Positions 51,857-63,393 of a stretch of 64,000 bases of DNA are shown here, in pieces. Location of the stretch: contig NZ_AP023360.1 in the NCBI RefSeq assembly GCF_018326265.1, positions 7,375,001-7,439,000 of the forward strand, read 5' to 3'. The stretch is from Catellatospora sp. IY07-71 (lineage in GTDB: Bacteria > Actinomycetota > Actinomycetes > Mycobacteriales > Micromonosporaceae). Numbering within the stretch: position 1 is the first letter of the stretch; each line of letters starts with the position of its first letter. The notes under the pieces are model-generated. The model saw only the letters and a list, made by a program, of their open reading frames with translations, ran no database searches and was not told the DNA's origin. The translations under genes and the position numbers were made by a program.

Positions 51857-51922
51857 CATGATCGCCGTTTCGTGTCGAAAGGTTGCGTCTAACCACACAT
51901 CTCGACACGAAACGGCGATCTT
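51857..51922. repeat. Family B palindromic repeat, copy 6
   Basis: CATGATCGCCGTTTCGTGTC and GACACGAAACGGCGATCTT arms, loop GCGTCTAACCACA. Third copy of the cluster. Confidence 0.88.
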
Positions 51923-51926
51923 GCCC

Positions 51927-52065
51927 ACCGCCGCGCCGCCACCACCGATGCGGTGCCACCGCGCCGCCACCGCCGTGCCGCCACCGCCGTGCCGCCACCG
52001 CCGCGCCGCCACGATGCCGCGCCGCTGCGCTGCCGCCACCGCCGTGCCGCCACCGCGCCTGTGAG
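51927..52065. repeat. GC-rich minisatellite-like tract
   Basis: Irregular tandem repeats of a 9-12 bp unit of the type GCCGCCACC/GTGCCGCCACC. It lies between the family B cluster and the 3' end of metH. No frame looks coding. Confidence 0.75.
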
Positions 52066-52124
52066 CTGCCACTACCTCGCCCGCCGCCAGCGGTTCTTGC
52101 GGGTAGCCGCATCCGCGCGGCGGG

Positions 52125-55742
<3,618 letters not shown>

Positions 55743-55746
55743 GACA

Positions 55747-55764
55747 CCTCCGACGGATCGGAGG
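55747..55764 (-). promoter_or_regulatory. Anti-Shine-Dalgarno hairpin in the metH leader
   Basis: CCTCCG-6 nt-CGGAGG pairs the metH ribosome binding site (GGAGG) with the CCTCC that also ends the SAH aptamer strand. The two structures share bases 55761-55764, so they are mutually exclusive. Confidence 0.7.
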
Positions 55765-55830
55765 CGCCCTTGCGGAAGTGGAACCGGCCGAGCGTGGCGG
55801 GCTGAAACAGCCCGTTGCAGCGCCTCTCGA
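55761..55830 (-). ncRNA. SAH (S-adenosylhomocysteine) riboswitch controlling metH
   Basis: On the minus strand the leader reads GAGGCGCTGCAACGGGC, then CAGCCCGCCACGCTCGGCC, then GGGCGCCTC. These are the conserved blocks and the closing P1-type helix of SAH riboswitches, found upstream of ahcY and metH genes. The ligand would signal accumulated SAH, whose homocysteine product MetH consumes. Confidence 0.85.
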
Positions 55831-55966
55831 CCTGATCACGAAGTCTACCCGCGGCGATGATCCGGGGTGGGCGCGCACGCCGACGTCCCGCACCTCGGGA
55901 CAGCCGGACACCGCGACGCGAACCTCACTGTCCGTAGCCATCGCCGCGATGCCCGAGCCGAAACGA

Positions 55967-55984
55967 TTTCGGAACATTCCGAAA
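55967..55984. promoter_or_regulatory. Inverted repeat upstream of the metalloprotease gene
   Basis: A perfect dyad TTTCGGAA-2 nt-TTCCGAAA in the 480-bp gap between metH and the metalloprotease gene. Resembles operator-type palindromes, but the regulator is unknown. Confidence 0.4.
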
Positions 55985-56067
55985 GTATTGCGGTCGCTGG
56001 TCACGGTATGCGGGCGAATTTGCCTGGATGCATGCCATTGACATCGATCAGGCCCTCTGCCTGAATG

Positions 56068-56097
56068 GACCGAAAGCGATTTAGATCGTCTTCGGTC
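56068..56097. promoter_or_regulatory. Second inverted repeat upstream of the metalloprotease gene
   Basis: GACCGAA-16 nt-TTCGGTC, about 130 bp before the gene start. Shares the CGAA/TTCG core with the repeat at 55967. Confidence 0.35.
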
Positions 56098-56225
56098 GAT
56101 CTACGGGTGGCAGTTCACCGCCTGCCGCGGACGCCACGCACGGTGACGATCTCACCGTGCCCGTCTCCCGTTCGCTCCCCCGGATCGCGCGCTGCCCGGT
56201 GCGCACGCCGAAAGGACAACGGCAC

Positions 56226-57722
56226 ATGTCCCCATCCCCACCCCACCGCCGCCGGCTGGTCGTCGCGGTGACGCTGCTGGCCCTGCTCAGCGGCACCCCG
56301 GCCGCGGCCGGGCCGAATACGGCGGCGGGCGCCGAATACACCCGCGCCCGGCCGACCGACAACGCCGCCACCGGCATGATCTGGTCCGGCCTGGCCGCCG
56401 ACCGCGCCGGCCCCTGCGCCGGTCTCTACCGCGTGGCCGGTCTCAGCACCACCATGTGCACGCACGGCCCCGATCCGGCCCCGGCCGGGCTCGACATCAA
56501 GCGCTCGGTCGCCCCGCTGCCCCAGCGGGCGGCCACCGCGGCGGCACCGTCCGCGCTGGCCGTGTGCGAGGGCGACGGCACCTCCGGCCGCCGCGTCGAG
56601 GTGCTCTACGTGCACGGCACCACCAACCGCTACAGCCAGTACGTGGAGACGTTCCGGCAGCTCGCCGAGCAGGTCGACGTCATCTTCAACGAGAGCGCCA
56701 AGGCCACCGGCGGCGAGCGGCACGTCCGCTACGTCACCGAGAACGTCAACGGCGCCTGCCGCCCCGTGGTCCGCGACGTGCAGATCGCCGACTCGGCGCT
56801 GAACGCCGACGACTGGGCGCCGCTGCTCAACGCGGTCAAGGCGGCGGGCTACACCCGCACCGACCGCAAGTACCTGCAGTTCGTCGACGCCAGGGTGTAC
56901 TGCGGCATCGGCGGTTTCGCGGGCGACACCCGCAAGTCCGACGCCAACCGCTCCAACACCGGCCCGGAGTACGCCCGCGCCGACAGCGGCTGCTGGACGG
57001 CCGGCGTCGCCGCACACGAGCTCGGCCACACCCTGGGCGCGGTCAACAACAACGCCCCCAACGCCTCCGGCGCCGCGCACTGCGTCGACGAGTACGACGT
57101 CATGTGCTACAAGGACAGCGACGGCGTGGTGCTGCGCTACAGCTGCCCCACCCAGGCGCTGGACAACCGCCTGGACTGCAACCACGACGACTACTACCAC
57201 ACCAGCCCGCCCGCGGGCAGCTACCTCGCGACGTACTACAACGTCGCGGACAACCTGTTCCTCATCAAGGGCGGCGGCACCACCCCGCCCCCGCCGAGCA
57301 GCAACCTGGCGCTGAGCGCGACCGCGAGCGCGAGCTACACGTCCCCCTGGGAGAGCGTGCTGGCGGTCAACGACGGCATCGACCCGCCGTCGTCCAACGA
57401 CACCGTCAACCGCCGCTGGGGCACCTGGCCCAACACCGGCCAGCAGTGGGCGGAGCTGAGGTGGTCGTCGGCGCAGCAGGTGCGCGTGGCCGACGTGTAC
57501 TTCTTCGACGACAACGGGGGCGTGCGGCTGCCCGCCTCCTGGTCGTTGCAGTACTGGAACGGCAGCGCGTACGTAGCGGTGCCCGGCGCGAGCGGCTACC
57601 CCATCGCCGCGAACGTCTACAACCGGACCACGTTCACCAGCGTCTCGACCACCCGGCTGCGGGTCGTGCTGAACAGCGGCGCGGGCTCGGTCGGCCTGCT
57701 GGAGGTCAAGGTCACCAGCTGA
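56226..57722 (+). CDS. Secreted zinc metalloprotease-like protein with C-terminal discoidin-like domain
   Basis: A 498-residue secreted protein. Signal peptide 1-28 (Arg-rich start, cleavage after AAA). The metzincin-like zinc motif HELGHTLGAVNNNAP lies in a region (about 110-340) with VDVIFNESAKATGG and CVDEYDVMCYKD; the Met in VMCY could be the metzincin Met-turn. A PPPPSS linker leads to a C-terminal beta-sandwich (about 358-498, NLALSATASASY...GLLEVKV) of the F5/8 type C (CBM32-like) class, suggesting carbohydrate or surface binding. The ATG at 56226 is preferred because the signal peptide starts there. Confidence 0.85.
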   Translation: MSPSPPHRRRLVVAVTLLALLSGTPAAAGPNTAAGAEYTRARPTDNAATGMIWSGLAADRAGPCAGLYRVAGLSTTMCTHGPDPAPAGLDIKRSVAPLPQRAATAAAPSALAVCEGDGTSGRRVEVLYVHGTTNRYSQYVETFRQLAEQVDVIFNESAKATGGERHVRYVTENVNGACRPVVRDVQIADSALNADDWAPLLNAVKAAGYTRTDRKYLQFVDARVYCGIGGFAGDTRKSDANRSNTGPEYARADSGCWTAGVAAHELGHTLGAVNNNAPNASGAAHCVDEYDVMCYKDSDGVVLRYSCPTQALDNRLDCNHDDYYHTSPPAGSYLATYYNVADNLFLIKGGGTTPPPPSSNLALSATASASYTSPWESVLAVNDGIDPPSSNDTVNRRWGTWPNTGQQWAELRWSSAQQVRVADVYFFDDNGGVRLPASWSLQYWNGSAYVAVPGASGYPIAANVYNRTTFTSVSTTRLRVVLNSGAGSVGLLEVKVTS

Positions 57723-57727
57723 ACCAC

Positions 57728-57761
57728 GCGGGCCGGGCGCGTTCGGTCGCGCCCGGCCCGC
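57728..57761 (+). terminator. Terminator after the metalloprotease gene
   Basis: A perfect 14-bp stem GCGGGCCGGGCGCG/CGCGCCCGGCCCGC with a 6-nt loop, 5 bp after the stop. Confidence 0.8.
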
Positions 57762-57779
57762 CTCCCTCCCTGGAGCCTG

Positions 57780-58337
57780 ATGAAAACCATCCGCCGGTAC
57801 GCCGTCGCGGCAGCCGCCGCCGCGGCGCTGCTGCTCGTCCCGGCCCGCCCCGCGGCCGCGCACGACGGGGTGCTGCCCACCCTGCACCACGACGGCCGGG
57901 GCACGGTCTGGCTCACCCTGGCCTGGGCCGACGGCCACCCGATCAGCGAACCCGCGGTGGCCCTGCTGTCCGGCCAGAGCACCCAGGGCGGGTCGGTCGC
58001 CGCCACCGCGCTGCGCCCGCTCCCCCACGACCCGGCGACCCTGCCGCTGCCCGGCGCGCTCGCCCCCGGCGACTGGTCGCTGACCGTGGACGTGGCCGCC
58101 CCGGGTGTGGGCTACTGCGCCGTCTCGTTCCGGGTCGCCGCCGACGGCGTACCCCAGACGATCGCCTGTGCCGTGCCGGAGACCGCGGCCGCCCCGGCGG
58201 CCCCGCCCGGCGAGGGGCGGTCCAGCGCGATGCCACTCGTCGCGGGTGTCGTCGCCGTGCTCGCCGTCGCCGCGCTCACCTGGCCGCTGCTGCGGCGACG
58301 CCGGCCACCACGCCGCAGGGCGGTCAGGGCTTCGTGA
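57780..58337 (+). CDS. Secreted protein with C-terminal membrane anchor
   Basis: A 185-residue protein: signal peptide 1-28 (cleavage before HDGV after AAA), an ectodomain starting AHDGVLPTLHHDGRGTVWLTL, a Pro/Ala-rich stalk and a C-terminal membrane helix (MPLVAGVVAVLAVAALTWPLL) followed by Arg-rich RRRRPPRRR. The N-terminal His after cleavage and overall plan recall CopC-like or YcnI-like exported proteins, but the match is not strong enough for a name. Its 3' end overlaps the next convergent gene by 14 bp. Confidence 0.75.
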   Translation: MKTIRRYAVAAAAAAALLLVPARPAAAHDGVLPTLHHDGRGTVWLTLAWADGHPISEPAVALLSGQSTQGGSVAATALRPLPHDPATLPLPGALAPGDWSLTVDVAAPGVGYCAVSFRVAADGVPQTIACAVPETAAAPAAPPGEGRSSAMPLVAGVVAVLAVAALTWPLLRRRRPPRRRAVRAS

Positions 58338-58725
58338 TCCAAAGGACGCAGCGCGGCCGCTCGCCGGTGCGGAGGAACTCGTGACCCGCCTGGCGTACGA
58401 GCTCCGCCGGGACCTCGAACGTCCAGTCCGTCGCTGCCAGGACCGCCTGCACGTGCGGCGGGAAGTCCTCCGGGATGTCGGCGACCGTGTCCGCCGGGTC
58501 CGTGCCGTCCGGCACCGGCCCGACGCCGATCTGCACGTCGACCTCGTCCTCCCACAGCAGTCCCGGATACGGGCCCAGCGCGACGACGAGCCGCCGCTCC
58601 CCGGCCCCCGCGAGCGTCGCCGCATGGTCGGGCGCGCCGTCCAGCAGCGCGTCCAGCGCCTCGGCCGAGTCGACGGGCACCCACCCGTCCGACCCGGATA
58701 CGCCGGCGACGATCTCACCTGCCAT
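58324..58725 (-). CDS. Hypothetical protein, 133 residues
   Basis: An acidic soluble protein, MAGEIVAGVSGSDGWVPVDSAEALDALLDGAPDHAAT... with Trp-containing LLWEDEVDVQIGVGPVP and a C-terminal GERPRCVLWITKP. No family recognised. Size and acidity are compatible with an immunity-type protein, but there is no toxin gene next to it. It converges on and overlaps the anchored secreted protein gene. Confidence 0.65.
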   Translation of the reverse strand: MAGEIVAGVSGSDGWVPVDSAEALDALLDGAPDHAATLAGAGERRLVVALGPYPGLLWEDEVDVQIGVGPVPDGTDPADTVADIPEDFPPHVQAVLAATDWTFEVPAELVRQAGHEFLRTGERPRCVLWITKP

Positions 58726-58881
58726 CCGGCGAATCTCCCCCAGCGCTCAGGTCCAGAAGTGCCATACCTCGAGAGCGGTGCGGCTGGGATGGTGGCCGTG
58801 GCGCGGGGATCATCCCGATGGTCCATGCGGTACGGATGAACGGCGCTTACCCCGGGACGTGGCGGGGCCTACCTTGTCGGC

Positions 58882-59892
58882 ATGAGGGCTTGGGGCCCCG
58901 CCCTGGCGCAGGCACGGACCGCGACCGTGCTGCTGGCCGTAGTGCTCGCGGCCGGCTGCGGCGCGCCGGACGCCGCCGCCCGGACCTGCGCGGCGCCGGT
59001 GCGGTGCGTGCCGCTCGGGCGCAACGCCACGGCCGTCGTGTTCAGCCCGGACGGCAGCCGGTTCGCGGTCGGCGGCATCGGGACGCTGCGCGTGTTCGAC
59101 ACCGCCTCCGGCACGCTGGTCGCGGACATGCCCGTACGCGAATTCGAGCCGGTCACCGAGCTGGTGTTCAGCCCGGACGGCACCCGGGTGGCCACTCCGG
59201 TCGAGGGCGGCGCACGGCTGTGGGACGCCGCGACCGGGCTGCCCGCGGGCACCCTGACCGGACACGTACGGGTGCCGCTCGACCTCGCGTACAGCCCGGA
59301 CGGCGCCTGGCTGGCCGGAGCGGGCAGCACCGGGGTCGTGCGCATCTGGCAGGTGTCCACCGGACGGACGTTCCGGGTGCTGCCCACCGGCACCGGCCGG
59401 GTCGACGCCGTCACGTTCAGCCCGGACCGCCGCACGGTGGCCGCGGCGGGAGGCGACGGCGCGGTCCGCATCTGGCAGGTGGCGACCGGCGCGCTGGTCA
59501 GCACCCTGCAGGGGCACACCGGTGCGGTGCGCGAGCTCTCCTACGCTCCGCTGGGCGGCCTGCTGGCAAGCGGCGGCGAGGACGGCACGGTGCGCGTGTG
59601 GAACCTGGCCACGAAGGCCGGCAGCGTCCTGTCCGGACACGACGGTGCGGTGCACGAGGTCGTGTTCTGCCCCGACGGCCACACCGTCGCCAGCGGCGGG
59701 GTCGACGGCACCGTCCGCATCTGGCAGGTCAAGGACGCGGCGCAGCGGACGATGCCGGAGAGCGAGGCACGGGACGCCGACGGCCGGATGAGCGCCGTCA
59801 TCGGCATCGCGATCTCCCCCGACGGCACCACCCTCGCCGTCGCCGACGGCGGCCGGCACCTGCGCCTCTGGCACATCGAATCCCTCACCTGA
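58882..59892 (+). CDS. WD40-repeat lipoprotein
   Basis: A 336-residue exported lipoprotein: lipobox LAAGC (Cys about residue 26), then seven WD40-type repeats, each with the SPDG...VA...G and DGTVRIWQV pattern, enough for one closed beta-propeller. The last blade is DGGRHLRLWHIES. These propellers act as protein-interaction platforms; the partner is unknown. In-frame with ATG at 58882. A family D tandem repeat follows its stop by 17 bp. Confidence 0.9.
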   Translation: MRAWGPALAQARTATVLLAVVLAAGCGAPDAAARTCAAPVRCVPLGRNATAVVFSPDGSRFAVGGIGTLRVFDTASGTLVADMPVREFEPVTELVFSPDGTRVATPVEGGARLWDAATGLPAGTLTGHVRVPLDLAYSPDGAWLAGAGSTGVVRIWQVSTGRTFRVLPTGTGRVDAVTFSPDRRTVAAAGGDGAVRIWQVATGALVSTLQGHTGAVRELSYAPLGGLLASGGEDGTVRVWNLATKAGSVLSGHDGAVHEVVFCPDGHTVASGGVDGTVRIWQVKDAAQRTMPESEARDADGRMSAVIGIAISPDGTTLAVADGGRHLRLWHIESLT

Positions 59893-59909
59893 CCCCTCGC
59901 GGCGAACGG

Positions 59910-59991
59910 CGCAGCGTGCAGTTTCGGGGAAACTGCAGCCCGGCTCACGGCGCAGCGTGCAGTTTCGGGGAAACTGCAGCCCGGGTCGCGG
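59910..59991. repeat. Family D repeat, tandem duplication
   Basis: Two successive 41-bp units, each containing the near-hairpin TGCAGTTTCGGGGAAACTGCA (9-bp stem, 3-nt loop) with flanks CGGCGCAGCG and GCCCGG. The 60-bp family D copy at 34958 has the same TTTCGGGGAAA core. Confidence 0.85.
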
Positions 59992-60010
59992 CGGAGCGGG
60001 CGGACACGGC

Positions 60011-60042
60011 ACGCGGGACGGCTCCGCTCAGCCGTCCCGCGT
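60011..60042. terminator. Hairpin beyond the GH1 operon
   Basis: A perfect 13-bp stem ACGCGGGACGGCT/AGCCGTCCCGCGT with a 6-nt loop, second of two stacked hairpins. Confidence 0.65.
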
Positions 60043-60065
60043 GAGTCCCGTGGCGGGTGGTTAAC

Positions 60066-60101
60066 CCGGGCGTGCCGCCTTTCCACGTGCGGCACGCCCG
60101 G
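60066..60101 (-). terminator. Terminator after the GH1 gene
   Basis: A perfect 13-bp stem CCGGGCGTGCCGC/GCGGCACGCCCGG with a 10-nt loop, 12 bp beyond the GH1 stop on the minus strand. Confidence 0.75.
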
Positions 60102-60113
60102 CCCCCACCGACA

Positions 60114-61511
60114 TCAACTGAGCCCGTTGCGCCCGATGACGTCGGTAAACCAGCGGGCACTGTCCTTCGGAGTGCGCCGCTGGGTGTCGTAGTCGACATG
60201 CACGATGCCGAACCGTTTGCCGTATCCGTACGCCCATTCGTAATTGTCCAGCAGCGACCATGCAAGATAGCCGCGGACGTCGGCGCCCTCGGACACGGCC
60301 GCGTGCACGGCCCGCAGGTGCGCGTCGAGGTAGCCGATGCGGTCGGCGTCGGCGACCCGGTCCCCGTCGAGCACGTCGTCGTAGGCCGCGCCGTTCTCGG
60401 TGATCATGAGCGGGGTGCCCGGGTAGTCCGTGGACAGCCGCATCAGCAGCTCATACAGCGCGGTCGCGTCCACCGGCCAGCCCATCGCGGTCACCGGCAG
60501 GTCCTGCGGCACGTACTCGCAGCCCTCGCTGCCCGGGTTGGCCGGGCCGCAGGTGACGCCCACCCCGGCGCGCACCCGCGACGGCTGGTAGAAGTTCACC
60601 CCGAGCAGGTCGATGGGCGAGGCGATGACCGCCTCGTCACCGGGCTCGACGCGGCGGTCGACGCCGAAGCGGGCCAGCAGCGCCCGCATGTCCTGCGGGT
60701 AGCCGCCCTTCAGCACGGCGTCCAGCCAGATCCGGTTGTGCAGGCCGTCGATGTGCCGGACCGCCGCGAGGTCGTGCGGGTCGGCCGGGTCGTCGGGGCG
60801 TACGCAGGCCAGGTTGAGCGTCAGCGACACCTCACGCGCCCCACCTGCCCGCAGCGCCCGCACGGACAGGCCGTGCCCGAGGAGGAGGTGGTGCACGGCC
60901 TCCAGCGCGGCGACCGGGTCCTGCCGGCCCGGGGCGTGATCGCCGCTGCCGTAACCCAGGAAGGCCGAGCACCACGGCTCGTTGAGGGTGGTCCAGGTGG
61001 CGACCCGGTCGCCGAGCCGGGCCACCGTGGCCGCCGCCAGATCGGCCAGGTAGTACGCCGTGTCGCGGTTGGTCCAGCCGCCCCGGTCCTCCAGGACCTG
61101 CGGCAGGTCCCAGTGGTAGAGGGTGGCCATCGGCTCGATGCCGTGGCTGAGCAACTCGTCCACGAGGCGGTCGTAGAAGTCCAGGCCACGGGCGTTCACC
61201 GGCCCGGAGCCGTCCGGCTTGATGCGCGGCCAGGCGACCGAGAAGCGGTAGGTGCCCAGGCCCAGCTCGGACATGAGGCGTACGTCGTCGCGGTAGCGGT
61301 GGTAGTGGTCGCAGGCCACGTCACCGGAGTGCCCCTGGAAGACCCGGCCGGGGGTGCGGGCGTAGGTGTCCCAGATCGACGGGGTGCGGCCGTCCTCGGC
61401 GGCGGCGCCCTCGATCTGGTACGACGCGGTCGCCGCGCCCCAGCGGAACCCCTCCGGGAAGCGCAGCACGGCGCGCTCGGCCAGCCGTGGATCGGGTGCT
61501 ACAGCGGTCAC
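60114..61511 (-). CDS. bglC: Beta-glucosidase, glycoside hydrolase family 1
   Basis: A 465-residue cytoplasmic GH1 enzyme. The acid/base is E178 in TLNEPW and the nucleophile E372 in [24 protein letters not shown] at the N-terminus and [23 protein letters not shown] at the C-terminus are canonical. It hydrolyses cellobiose and cello-oligosaccharides brought in by the upstream ABC importer. GTG start overlaps the permease stop by 4 bp. This is the BglC position of a cebEFG-bglC operon, and the GH48 exoglucanase at 31-34 kb would supply cellobiose outside the cell. Confidence 0.94.
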   Translation of the reverse strand: MTAVAPDPRLAERAVLRFPEGFRWGAATASYQIEGAAAEDGRTPSIWDTYARTPGRVFQGHSGDVACDHYHRYRDDVRLMSELGLGTYRFSVAWPRIKPDGSGPVNARGLDFYDRLVDELLSHGIEPMATLYHWDLPQVLEDRGGWTNRDTAYYLADLAAATVARLGDRVATWTTLNEPWCSAFLGYGSGDHAPGRQDPVAALEAVHHLLLGHGLSVRALRAGGAREVSLTLNLACVRPDDPADPHDLAAVRHIDGLHNRIWLDAVLKGGYPQDMRALLARFGVDRRVEPGDEAVIASPIDLLGVNFYQPSRVRAGVGVTCGPANPGSEGCEYVPQDLPVTAMGWPVDATALYELLMRLSTDYPGTPLMITENGAAYDDVLDGDRVADADRIGYLDAHLRAVHAAVSEGADVRGYLAWSLLDNYEWAYGYGKRFGIVHVDYDTQRRTPKDSARWFTDVIGRNGLS

Positions 61512-62419
61512 GACTTCACCGCTCCCTGCATGATGCCTCCGATGATGTACTTGCCGAGCAGTGCGAACACGACCAGCAGCGGCAACGTGGCGATCGCGGT
61601 GCCGGTCAGCGACAGCGAGTAGTCCTGGATGTAGCCGCTGGCCAGGGTGGAGAGGGCGGTCTGCACGGTGGGGTCCTCCGGGGTGAGGACGACCAGCGGC
61701 CAGAAGAAGTCGTTCCAGGCCGACATGAAGGTGAGCATGCCGAGCACCGCGGCGGCCGGTTTCGAGGCGGGCAGCACCACGTGCCAGAAGATGCGCAGCG
61801 TATGGCAGCCGTCGACCCGCGCGGCCTCCAGCAGCTCGTTGGGCACCGCCTCGCGCAGGTACTGCGTCATGAAGAACACGCCGAACGCGCTGACCAGGCC
61901 GGGTGCGACGACGGCGTACAGGGTGCCGGTCCACTCGATCTTCGCCATCAGCATGTACAGCGGGATGATGCCGAGCTGGTTCGGGATCATCATGGTGGCG
62001 ATGACGAGCACGAGCAGCGCGTTGCGGCCCTTGAAGTTCAGCTTGGCGAAGGCGAAGCCGGCCAGCGTGGAGAACAGCACCACGCTGATGGTGATGGACG
62101 CGGAGATGACCACCGAGTTGGCCAGCGCCTTGCCGAACGGCACCGTGCCGAAAGCCCGGTCCAGGTTCGCCAGCAGGTTCGGGCCGATGCCGAACGGCGG
62201 CGGCACCTGGCCGAGGATGCCGTTGTCGTGCGAGGCGACGACCACGGACCAGTAGAGCGGGAACCCGGAGAACAGGCCCAGCCCGGCCAGCGCCAGGTAG
62301 GCGAGCTTGCCCGGCCGCCGCTCGGCCGAGAACCTCCGGCGGCGCGGGCGGGCCGGCGGCTCGGCGGGCACGGCCGGGGCCGGGCGGACCGGGGCGGGGG
62401 CAGGCGTCGTGGTGGTCAT
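61508..62419 (-). CDS. Carbohydrate ABC transporter permease (CebG-like, MalG family)
   Basis: A 303-residue CUT1-family permease with six membrane helices. The EAA loop [20 protein letters not shown] contacts the ATPase. N-terminal 35 residues are Pro/Arg-rich. The start overlaps the preceding permease stop (TGATG) and its stop overlaps the GH1 start. No ATPase gene is present, as expected for ceb systems that share the distant multiple-sugar ATPase MsiK. Confidence 0.92.
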   Translation of the reverse strand: MTTTTPAPAPVRPAPAVPAEPPARPRRRRFSAERRPGKLAYLALAGLGLFSGFPLYWSVVVASHDNGILGQVPPPFGIGPNLLANLDRAFGTVPFGKALANSVVISASITISVVLFSTLAGFAFAKLNFKGRNALLVLVIATMMIPNQLGIIPLYMLMAKIEWTGTLYAVVAPGLVSAFGVFFMTQYLREAVPNELLEAARVDGCHTLRIFWHVVLPASKPAAAVLGMLTFMSAWNDFFWPLVVLTPEDPTVQTALSTLASGYIQDYSLSLTGTAIATLPLLVVFALLGKYIIGGIMQGAVKS

Positions 62420-63315
62420 CAGGACCTCCGCAGGCGGCTGGTGAGGAAGTAGTTGATCGCCGCGACGATCACGATGATGCCGAACATCGCCCACGCGGCC
62501 GTGGACGCGTAACCGAAGTCGAAGCGGGAGAAGCCGACCTCGTACAGGTACAGCGACAGGGTCTGGAACTGCCGGTCCGAACCACCGGTCATGCTCCCGC
62601 CGCCGAACAGCAGCGGCTCGGCCAGGACCTGCATACCGCCGATCGTCGACACGATGACCGTGAAGATGATCGTCGGGCGGATCGCGGGGATCGTGATTCG
62701 GGTGAGCTGCTGGAGGCTGCTGGCGCCGTCGAGGGCGGAGGCGTCGTAGAGGTCGCGGTTCACGGCCTGCATCGCGGCGAGGTAGATCAGCGCGTTGTAG
62801 CCCGTCCACCGCCAGATGATCATCACTGAGATCGCGATCTGCGAGCTCGCCGTGCCGGCCTGCCAGTCGATGCGGCCCAGCCCCAGCGACTCCAGGACCC
62901 AGTTCACCAGGCCGTAGTCCTTGCCGAAGATCTGCCCGAAGATGATCGCCACCGCCGCCACCGACGTGATGTTCGGCAGCACCGCCGTCATCCGCCAGAA
63001 CGTGGGCGCGCGCAGGCGCTGGTTGAGCACGTGGGCCAGCAGCAGCGCCATCAGCAGCTGCGGCACCGTGGAGATCACCCAGATCTGGGCCGTGTTGCGC
63101 AGCGCGTTCCAGAAGTACTCGTCAGCCAGCAGATCCTTGTAGTTCTGCAGGCCCAGGAAGGTGTGCGTCTCCGACAGCAGGCTCCACTCGTGCAGCGACA
63201 CCCACGCGGTGTACGCCAGCGGGAAGATGCCGAACGCGGCGAAGATCAGGAAGAAGGGCAGCACGTACAGGTACGGCGAGGCCTTCAGGTCGAGGCGGTA
63301 GAACGTGCTTTTCAT
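62419..63315 (-). CDS. Carbohydrate ABC transporter permease (CebF-like, MalF family)
   Basis: A 298-residue CUT1 permease with six membrane helices ([20 protein letters not shown] first) and an EAA loop around [26 protein letters not shown] start at 63315. It lies about 78 bp after the solute-binding protein stop, with a long hairpin between them. Confidence 0.92.
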   Translation of the reverse strand: MKSTFYRLDLKASPYLYVLPFFLIFAAFGIFPLAYTAWVSLHEWSLLSETHTFLGLQNYKDLLADEYFWNALRNTAQIWVISTVPQLLMALLLAHVLNQRLRAPTFWRMTAVLPNITSVAAVAIIFGQIFGKDYGLVNWVLESLGLGRIDWQAGTASSQIAISVMIIWRWTGYNALIYLAAMQAVNRDLYDASALDGASSLQQLTRITIPAIRPTIIFTVIVSTIGGMQVLAEPLLFGGGSMTGGSDRQFQTLSLYLYEVGFSRFDFGYASTAAWAMFGIIVIVAAINYFLTSRLRRS

Positions 63316-63347
63316 GTGCGGACGGGCTCCCTTCGAGCGGGTCGGGG

Positions 63348-63387
63348 CGGGTCCGGCCGCGGCGCACGTGTGCCGCGGCCGGACCCG
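63348..63387 (-). terminator. Intercistronic hairpin between binding protein and permease
   Basis: A perfect 16-bp stem CGGGTCCGGCCGCGGC and its complement around an 8-nt loop. Located between the solute-binding protein and first permease, it is likely to stabilise the upstream mRNA or attenuate transcription, so the binding protein is made in excess. Confidence 0.75.
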
Positions 63388-63393
63388 GAGCTG

